This document shows, piece after piece, positions 1-5,219 of a DNA stretch of 5,219 nt. The DNA comes from Acidobacteriota bacterium. Lineage in GTDB: Bacteria > Acidobacteriota > UBA890. The translations under genes were made by a program, and so were the position numbers. Under the pieces are notes generated by a model. That model saw only the letters and a program-made list of their open reading frames with translations, was not told the DNA's origin and searched no databases. The stretch lies in assembly GCA_030609765.1 (NCBI GenBank), contig JAUWTE010000261.1:1-5219 (forward strand). Reading direction: 5' to 3'. The stretch's first letter is position 1. Every line of letters starts with the position of its first letter.

Positions 1-3000
1 CCGAGGAGGGTGCGGCGCAAGCCGAGGAAGAAACCGCCCCCGAAGCAGGAGAGAAGGAGGAGATACCTACGGGACTTCTGCACCCGGGACTTCGTTCCTT
101 ACAGATCACGCTCTCCAGCATGGATGGACAGCATCGCGTGGTGCAGATCTCCGGCCCTGAGGAAGAAGAAACCGCGGAGGAAGAGGGTGCCGGATCAGGC
201 CGCAGGCCGGGATCCGGGTCCAAGAGCGATCTTGACCTGGCGAATCTGTACGGGAATGCCGGACTGCTGGGCGATTCCGACAGCAACCTGATTCCCGATC
301 GAGTCGACGCGGTGTTGAGCCCCGCCTCAGGGACATCCGGCCGGCTCGTCGATGTGGCGGCACGCCTCGGGTTGGAGTCCACCGGCGTGACGATCCCCAT
401 CGCCATTCCCGCGCAAGATCTCGGGGACCCCTCGGAGCAGCCGACGCTGGTGCTTGTGGGAAGAGACCATCCGGCTGTCGTCGAGCTCATCGAGGAGGAC
501 ACGCTCAGCCTCCCTGATCTCGAACCCGGCCAGGGCCTCCTGCAGATCGTGGCCGAGGCGTTCGGCGAAGGTCGCGCCATGGTCATTGTTGGCGCTGATC
601 CCGCGGGAGAGGATCGAGCCTTGCAGCAACGGGCCGAGCGCCTCCCCCACATCTGGGAACGCGGCAAGGACCGCACGACCCTCGAGGAGGTCAGCGAGGA
701 GCTATGGCTGGCCCTGGCGGGCAGATCTCCGGTCGGGCAGGCCGCCGCGGCTCTCTACAAGCTCGACGAAGTCGTGGGGAAGCTGGCCGACATCGATCTC
801 GAAAGTGCCCGCGTGAGCGTCCACGTGGAAAAGGCGGAACCTGCTCTCGCAGAGCTCGTCCAACAACGGCTCGACGGCCGATTGCAGGCCGATGCTCTCG
901 AGGTGGTCGTGGAGAACATCGACGTTCAGGATGCCCGCGTTTTCATCGATGAGGAAATCGAGATCGCCTCTGAGGTAGACGAGTTCTGGCAGCGGTTCCG
1001 AGCCCAGGTGATACCCGCCGTGCGGCGTGGCCGTGCCGCGCGCGTACACGCGGGCCTCAGTGAGCCGCCGGAGGTCAGGGCCGACATCGAGGCACAGGCC
1101 TTGGCCGAGCTGATTGCCGCCGGGGCGGACGCCGATGCCAGCTCCGTCCGCCTGCTTTCGGCCTACAAGCAAGGTTATAGCTGGCTCTATGATGAAGTTC
1201 GCCCCACCCTGGAGGGGCAGGCCGTCGACAGTTTGAGCATTCGCTTCGCTGAGATCGGCGCACCCGAGGGCTGGCCGCAGCAGGCCATGTATACGCCTAC
1301 TCGTTGGCTCTTGGAGGTCTTTCCCATCGACGAAGTACTGGCTCGAGACCTCCATCTCGACCTCGAGCAGATCACCTTCGAGAAGATGCCGCCCGATGCG
1401 CCCGCCTACGAAGTCATAGCCAAGGCGGCGGATGGCGCCGAGATCCTCCGGCAGACCTTCGAGCCACGGCTCGTACTGCGGCCCTACTTCGACCGCTTTC
1501 CCGACTACGAGATGGCGCGAGTAACGACCGGCTGGATCAACGCCTGGGTGGATGAAACCGAGGTCCTCGACGAGCGCATCGTCACCGATCTGGAGAGGTT
1601 CTGGGATCATTTCCAGTCCGACACCCTGATGCGCATGTACGAGCAAGTCATGCTCGCGAGCGAGGGGAAGCCGCGCGCTGCCGATGCCCCCCACTTCGGC
1701 ACCCTACGCGTTGAAGTTTCCCTCAGCGAACCCGACTACAAGCTGGGTATCGACGAGGAGCAGGTTGCCTCGATGGAGGCCTTGCACGAGGAGATCTATT
1801 TCGGGGTCCTGCATTTCTTCGACGTCATGGGCCGCCTTGCAACAGGCTCCCCGCTGAGCTACCCGGGCAGAGTTATTCCGGTGGTGCGGCCCAAGAGCGA
1901 TGGCGCGGCCGGATCGGCGCACATCACCTTCACAGGTTTCGATGCCAACCGCCCCGCGGTGATCGTCGACTACAAGCCTCGTGATGGATGGCCGCAGCGC
2001 GAGCGCCGTGACATCCCTCCCCTCGCACTCGACAAACCACGTCCGCTGGCGGCACGCGTCCGTGCCGGTGTCGACGGCATCGAGCAGCTGGACTTCCGTG
2101 TCCACGTCGATTTCGAGCATGATCGGCGCGATGAGTTCGTTCGTCGTACCAGTGCCTCCTACGTTGATCGCAATATCTCATCGGCCGAGCAGGTACTCGG
2201 AATCGTCGAAAACATCGCGGTGCTGCGCGAGGAGGGTCTCTACGAGGAGGCCCTCGCATACCACGACCTCGGCACTTTGCGGGTAGCTGCGGACTGGTCG
2301 CATGAGATCGACCCTGAAACGCAGCTCGTCGCTGACCTGCCCGCGAATGGCTCGCCAGCGCCGTTCCCCACGATCAGCGCGTTCATCCCCGCTGATTATC
2401 AGCCCACGAGCACCGTGCCGGTGCAGTGGGAAACCCCCATGCCCCCTCCCGAGGCACGCGACATTCTCGCGAAGATGTCCACCTTCCCTCAGGCCAGCGT
2501 CTACAAGGCGGGGGAAAGCTACTTGGGCCGAGACATATGGGCCATGGACCTGATGGCGCCAATCGAGGGATCTCACTGGTCGCAGGCAAAGGCCACGACA
2601 CTGAAGCCGACGGTCATCTATTCGGGACGCCAGCACGCCAACGAGGTTTCCTCCACCAGCCATCTGCTGAGGCTAGCCGAGCTGCTGCTCACTGACCCCG
2701 CGTACGAGGGCGCTCTCGACAAGGTCAACGTGGTCGTTCATCCGATCACCAACCCCGATGGCGCCCAGCTCGCCTACGACCTCGCGCTCATCACACCCAA
2801 TCACATGCTCCACGCGGCGTATCTGGGTTCACTGGGCGTCGATGTGACGCGCGGCGCGGGAGACGACGACCCGATCTACCCGGAGAGCAAAGTGCGCCCC
2901 CGGCTGTGGCGCGAGTGGCTCCCCGATCTATTCCTGAACCCACACGGTTATCCCTCGCATGAGTGGGTGCAGATCTTTTCGGAGTACGCCGCCTGGGTGC

Positions 3001-3575
3001 GGACTCGTGCCACGGAGTCGCGCAACTGGTGGGGCATGCGCGGCTGGTTCATGCCGGGCTTCAGCTACCTCGATGATCCGGAGTTTCCCGACCACAAGGC
3101 AGCCGCTTTCGAGATTCGTGACCGGATTACGGAGAAAATTAATGGTGAACCCGAGGTACGTGCCCTAAATATCCGTGCCTACGACAGATATCGTCGCTAT
3201 ACCTATGCTTGGGACAACGACAACTTTAAGCTGGACTTCACCAACGACGTGCTGATCTACTCCTCGATCAAGGGATCGCGGGCGTCGGGTAACGGCGTCA
3301 TGTCGAACCCGAGGGTCACGATCTGGTCCGGCACTACCGAGGCACCCGACGAGACCGCATTCGGCGATTGGCTCGAGCTCGTTGCGAGAGCCGGCCTCGC
3401 GTGGGACAAGGCGCTCCTGGAGTATCTGCTGGAAGGCAATCACGAGATCGAGCGCACGCACGACGAGCACGATGCAGCAGTTAGCCTCAAGCTGCATCGC
3501 CCTCGCCCGGCCAAGCCGCCTGATAACGAAACTGATAACGAGGACGAGGCCAACAGCGAGGCCTTTCGACAATGA
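1..3575 (+). CDS. Large M14-family zinc carboxypeptidase-like protein, 5' end outside window
   Basis: A putative metallopeptidase of the carboxypeptidase A (M14) fold, which would hydrolyse peptide or amide bonds near a C-terminus using one zinc ion. The frame is open from the left edge (first whole codon at 3, 1190 residues visible), so the ATG at 120 is probably internal; it has no ribosome binding site. Numbering from that Met: acidic linkers lie before and around residues 14-23, a GDSDSNLIPD loop at 51-60, then roughly 700 residues of mixed alpha/beta character that I cannot assign. The M14 domain spans about 778-1105. YLGRDIWAMD (801-810) fits the domain start, H839 and E842 (HANE) are zinc ligands, NPDG is at 878-881, H942 in PHGYPSHEW is the likely third ligand, Y1047 (LIYSS) may be the active-site Tyr, and E1074 (GTTEAPDE) the catalytic Glu. 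The tail after 1110 is charged. At over 1190 residues it is far longer than ordinary M14 enzymes of 300-450. The M14 call is strong; substrate, location and the N-terminal function are unknown. Confidence 0.87.
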   Translation, partial: EEGAAQAEEETAPEAGEKEEIPTGLLHPGLRSLQITLSSMDGQHRVVQISGPEEEETAEEEGAGSGRRPGSGSKSDLDLANLYGNAGLLGDSDSNLIPDRVDAVLSPASGTSGRLVDVAARLGLESTGVTIPIAIPAQDLGDPSEQPTLVLVGRDHPAVVELIEEDTLSLPDLEPGQGLLQIVAEAFGEGRAMVIVGADPAGEDRALQQRAERLPHIWERGKDRTTLEEVSEELWLALAGRSPVGQAAAALYKLDEVVGKLADIDLESARVSVHVEKAEPALAELVQQRLDGRLQADALEVVVENIDVQDARVFIDEEIEIASEVDEFWQRFRAQVIPAVRRGRAARVHAGLSEPPEVRADIEAQALAELIAAGADADASSVRLLSAYKQGYSWLYDEVRPTLEGQAVDSLSIRFAEIGAPEGWPQQAMYTPTRWLLEVFPIDEVLARDLHLDLEQITFEKMPPDAPAYEVIAKAADGAEILRQTFEPRLVLRPYFDRFPDYEMARVTTGWINAWVDETEVLDERIVTDLERFWDHFQSDTLMRMYEQVMLASEGKPRAADAPHFGTLRVEVSLSEPDYKLGIDEEQVASMEALHEEIYFGVLHFFDVMGRLATGSPLSYPGRVIPVVRPKSDGAAGSAHITFTGFDANRPAVIVDYKPRDGWPQRERRDIPPLALDKPRPLAARVRAGVDGIEQLDFRVHVDFEHDRRDEFVRRTSASYVDRNISSAEQVLGIVENIAVLREEGLYEEALAYHDLGTLRVAADWSHEIDPETQLVADLPANGSPAPFPTISAFIPADYQPTSTVPVQWETPMPPPEARDILAKMSTFPQASVYKAGESYLGRDIWAMDLMAPIEGSHWSQAKATTLKPTVIYSGRQHANEVSSTSHLLRLAELLLTDPAYEGALDKVNVVVHPITNPDGAQLAYDLALITPNHMLHAAYLGSLGVDVTRGAGDDDPIYPESKVRPRLWREWLPDLFLNPHGYPSHEWVQIFSEYAAWVRTRATESRNWWGMRGWFMPGFSYLDDPEFPDHKAAAFEIRDRITEKINGEPEVRALNIRAYDRYRRYTYAWDNDNFKLDFTNDVLIYSSIKGSRASGNGVMSNPRVTIWSGTTEAPDETAFGDWLELVARAGLAWDKALLEYLLEGNHEIERTHDEHDAAVSLKLHRPRPAKPPDNETDNEDEANSEAFRQ
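3..194 (+). other. Acidic, Glu-rich low-complexity linkers within the peptidase gene
   Basis: Two Glu-rich stretches flank a short segment of about 30 ordinary residues containing GLRSLQITLS. The first covers codons 3-62 and the second about 153-194. Both contain an EEETA core encoded by nearly the same bases: GAGGAAGAAACCGC at 24-37 and the same with one extra GAA codon at 159-175. This looks like a disordered, repeat-derived linker, and it explains the purine-rich AGGAGG-like string near 54-61 as Lys-Glu-Glu codons rather than a ribosome binding site. Confidence 0.6.
3520..3543 (+). repeat. Two-copy 12-bp tandem repeat in the peptidase C-terminal tail
   Basis: CTGATAACGAAA (3520-3531) is followed directly by CTGATAACGAGG (3532-3543), identical over the first 10 bases. 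It keeps frame and encodes DNET-DNED at residues 1135-1142 (numbering from the ATG at 120) in the acidic tail, after the M14 domain ends. It is most likely a small in-frame slippage duplication. Confidence 0.8.
3556..3575 (+). promoter_or_regulatory. Translational coupling junction, peptidase stop / DUF3311 start (ATGA)
   Basis: The DUF3311 ATG (3572-3574) overlaps the peptidase TGA (3573-3575). A weak purine-rich site, GCGAGG at 3556-3561, sits 10 bases before the ATG inside the peptidase's last codons. This arrangement is typical of translational re-initiation, so the small protein should be made only when the peptidase is translated. Confidence 0.7.
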
Positions 3576-3811
3576 CCGGCGACTCGTATCCCAGTTACCG
3601 ATCGCACTACCGTCCGCGCACACGCGCGGGCTGGATAGCGGTTGTCCTGTTTCTGGCCTTGCTGAGCCTCGCCGAGCCTCCGATCGTGACCTCGTGGGCG
3701 AATCGCATCGAGCCCTGGATCTTCGGCATGCCGTTTCTGTACTCCTATTTGCTCATCGTCTATGTGGCACTGATCGGCGTCCTCCTGTGGGCCCAAAGTC
3801 GGGGCCTGTAA
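3572..3811 (+). CDS. DUF3311-like small membrane protein, probable symporter companion
   Basis: A complete 79-residue inner-membrane protein. A short basic N-terminus (R10, R14, R16, R18) precedes a first hydrophobic segment at about 20-39 and a second at about 50-74. The stretch between them, NRIEPWIFGMPFLYSYLL (44-61), resembles the DUF3311 pattern in which a conserved EP is followed by a G-x-PF motif at the head of the second helix. Family length is typically 60-90 residues, so this is full length. DUF3311 proteins are commonly encoded beside sodium:solute symporters, and here the symporter follows directly, supporting a role as a small subunit, assembly or stability factor; that role is inferred. 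The start is fixed by the ATGA overlap with the peptidase stop and by the absence of any other Met before residue 53. The other small SSS partner family, DUF4212, is less likely given the EP/G-x-PF pattern. Confidence 0.77.
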   Translation: MTGDSYPSYRSHYRPRTRAGWIAVVLFLALLSLAEPPIVTSWANRIEPWIFGMPFLYSYLLIVYVALIGVLLWAQSRGL

Positions 3812-3814
3812 ATG
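3801..3814 (+). promoter_or_regulatory. Abutting stop/start junction (TAAATG) before the symporter
   Basis: The DUF3311 TAA (3809-3811) is followed with no spacer by the symporter ATG (3812-3814). The only candidate ribosome binding site is a poor GGGG at 3801-3804, so the symporter start probably depends on ribosomes finishing DUF3311. There is no room for a promoter or terminator between the genes. Confidence 0.65.
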
Positions 3815-5219
3815 GAACCCTGGGTCATTGCCACGAGTCTGATCTTCCTCTACTTGGCCGTCACCCTCGTTCTCGGTGTCGTCGCGAACCGAAGGCTCAC
3901 TGCCGACCTCGAGGACTTCCTGCTCTATGGCCGTAAGGCAGGCTTCGTGGTCCTCTACCTCACCGTGGTGGCCACCTACCACTCGGCCTTCGCCTTCCTG
4001 GGCTCAGGCGGTTACTTCTACACGCACGGCATTGGCTTCTGGGACGCGGGGACTTGGACGATCAGGGTCGGGGCGATCACCTATGTGCTCGGTAGCCGGA
4101 TCTGGGCCCTTGGCAAACGCTTCGGCTACATCACACCGGCCGATCTGCTGGCGGATTTCTACGAGAGCGACGCGGTGCGCGTCGTGGTTGCCGTGGTCTC
4201 GGTAGTCTTCACCATTCTCTACATTCAGGTGCAGGCGAAGGGCCTTGGGTACATCCTCTCGGTTGCCTCTGGCGGCCGTATTTCTCTCGAGGTCGGCACG
4301 ATTGTTCTTCTGGTCGTCGCCGCCACATATCTGATCGTCGGCGGCCTGCGTGCGGTCTACTGGACCGATGTCGTCCAGGGCGTGTGGATGTATCTGGCGG
4401 TGTGGATCGGCGCTCTGGTGATCTCCTACAAGCTGTTCGGGGGCCCTCTGCAGCTCTGGCGAGCAGTGGCCGAACAGCGCCCTGACCTGCTGTCGTTGCC
4501 CGGTCCACACGGCTTCTTCACGCCAGGCATCTGGTTCGGCATGATGGTGGCGCTTTCGTTCGGTATCGTGTTCCAGCCCCACATGATGATCCGCTACTAC
4601 ACCGCTGCCTCGGGACGAACGATCAAATGGCTCGGCGCCACCACACCCATCTACCTCATGACCCTGTATATCCCGGCGGCGCTCGTGGGTCTGGGAGGAG
4701 CTCTGGCCTTGCCCGACTTGGCCACCCCGGATCGAGTCTTCCCCGAGTTGCTCTTCCTGCACGCGCCTCCCTGGCTAACGGGCCTCATCCTGGCGGGAGC
4801 GACGGCCGCGGCGATGTCGACTCTCGATTCGATTCTGCATTCGAACATGACCGTTCTGACGCGTGACATCTACCAGCGCTTCCTGGTGCCCAACGCCAGC
4901 CATGCCCACTACATCCGGGTCGGCCGCGTTATCGTTCTCGGGTTGCTGGGCGTCGGCTTCGTGCTCTCCATGAGGACCTTCGAGCTTCTCGTGACTCTGG
5001 TCACACTTTCGGGAGCGGGCGCCCTGCAGCTCATGCCCGGCATCATGGGGGTCTGCTTCCCCAGTAAGCGTCTGATGACCAAGGCGGGGATTCTCAGCGG
5101 CATTGGCGCTGGCCTCTTCGTCCTGTACCTGACGCTTGTCGTCACACCCAACCCGATGGGGATACACGCCAGTGTTTGGTCGCTGCTGGCCAACTACCTG
5201 GCAGCCTTCGTCGTGTCGC
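3812..5219 (+). CDS. Sodium:solute symporter (SSS family), 3' end outside window
   Basis: A multi-spanning inner-membrane transporter expected to couple solute uptake to the sodium gradient. 469 residues are visible with no stop, and the frame runs off the right edge; family members are usually 450-550 residues, so little is missing. The first helix (about 4-25) is followed by DFLLYGRKAGF (35-45), the usual SSS loop after TM1. GYITPADLL (105-113) and GGLRAVYWTDVVQG (177-190) match conserved SSS stretches, the latter the classic signature region. QPHMMIRYYTAAS (255-267) matches the family's Q-x(4-5)-R pattern. AAAMSTLDS (332-340), followed by RDIYQRF (351-357), is the second signature; S336 and T337 correspond by eye to the sodium-site Ser/Thr pair of the proline transporter PutP. 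The gene starts immediately after the DUF3311 stop. The family assignment is very firm. The substrate cannot be read from sequence: amino acids, monocarboxylates and other solutes are all possible. Confidence 0.94.
   Translation, partial: MEPWVIATSLIFLYLAVTLVLGVVANRRLTADLEDFLLYGRKAGFVVLYLTVVATYHSAFAFLGSGGYFYTHGIGFWDAGTWTIRVGAITYVLGSRIWALGKRFGYITPADLLADFYESDAVRVVVAVVSVVFTILYIQVQAKGLGYILSVASGGRISLEVGTIVLLVVAATYLIVGGLRAVYWTDVVQGVWMYLAVWIGALVISYKLFGGPLQLWRAVAEQRPDLLSLPGPHGFFTPGIWFGMMVALSFGIVFQPHMMIRYYTAASGRTIKWLGATTPIYLMTLYIPAALVGLGGALALPDLATPDRVFPELLFLHAPPWLTGLILAGATAAAMSTLDSILHSNMTVLTRDIYQRFLVPNASHAHYIRVGRVIVLGLLGVGFVLSMRTFELLVTLVTLSGAGALQLMPGIMGVCFPSKRLMTKAGILSGIGAGLFVLYLTLVVTPNPMGIHASVWSLLANYLAAFVVS

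Noticed and set aside
54..63. AGGAGG-like ribosome binding site.
   Set aside because: No ATG, GTG or TTG follows at a suitable distance in the peptidase frame, and the string is just Lys-Glu-Glu codons of the acidic linker.
702..1694. A 330-codon open frame on the minus strand opposite the peptidase gene.
   Set aside because: It lies wholly inside the peptidase coding frame, has no recognisable motif, and long antisense frames are expected in GC-rich genes.
2943..2960. H947 of PHGYPSHEW as the third zinc ligand instead of H942.
   Set aside because: H942 ends a strand-like hydrophobic run (DLFLNPH), as the third ligand does in M14 enzymes, so it is the better candidate. H947 remains a possible second-shell residue.
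3614..3629. Perfect 6-bp hairpin CCGCGC-ACAC-GCGCGG early in the DUF3311 gene.
   Set aside because: It is short, inside coding sequence, lacks a following T-run, and encodes a plausible Arg-rich N-terminus. In DNA this GC-rich such stems arise by chance, so it is not called a terminator or regulator.
3382..3936. A 184-codon + strand frame spanning the peptidase end, DUF3311 and the symporter start.
   Set aside because: It crosses three better-supported genes in another frame, and its Arg/Ser/Pro-rich product has no coherent domain.
4004..4762. A 252-codon open frame on the minus strand.
   Set aside because: It is fully covered by the symporter frame, whose membrane helices and SSS signatures are unmistakable. 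The antisense product is rich in Arg, His, Asp and Gln, as expected of a complement of hydrophobic codons.

Overview
The window is a compact, high-GC bacterial segment with all recognisable genes on the + strand. The GC-rich third codon positions and near-zero intergenic spacing suggest a high-GC bacterium. The sequence alone does not fix the phylum, and I see no rRNA, tRNA or lineage marker. There are no mobile elements, CRISPR arrays, RNA genes or clear terminators, and no gap between genes is longer than one base.

Layout. (1) From the left edge to 3575 runs one very long reading frame, open at its 5' end. It has acidic low-complexity stretches near the left edge, then about 700 residues with no family I can name, then a C-terminal zinc carboxypeptidase domain of the M14 type. 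That domain has the HxxE zinc motif, an NPDG motif, a later zinc-ligand His and a late catalytic Glu. (2) From 3572 to 3811 lies a 79-residue, two-helix membrane protein that looks like DUF3311, overlapping the peptidase stop by ATGA. (3) From 3812 to the right edge is a sodium:solute symporter (SSS family), starting directly after the previous stop (TAAATG). It is cut by the window end after 469 residues, probably close to its natural C-terminus.

The overlap and abutment indicate one transcript with translational coupling. DUF3311 proteins are known as small companions of SSS transporters, so genes 2 and 3 probably form one transport unit. The peptidase upstream suggests, by inference only, a peptide-degradation and uptake module: the M14 enzyme releases amino acids or a modified product, and the symporter moves a product or related carboxylate with sodium. 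Neither the substrate nor the peptidase's location can be settled, because its N-terminus, where a signal peptide would be, is outside the window. The least explained parts are the large region in front of the M14 domain and the altered substrate-binding residues of that domain.
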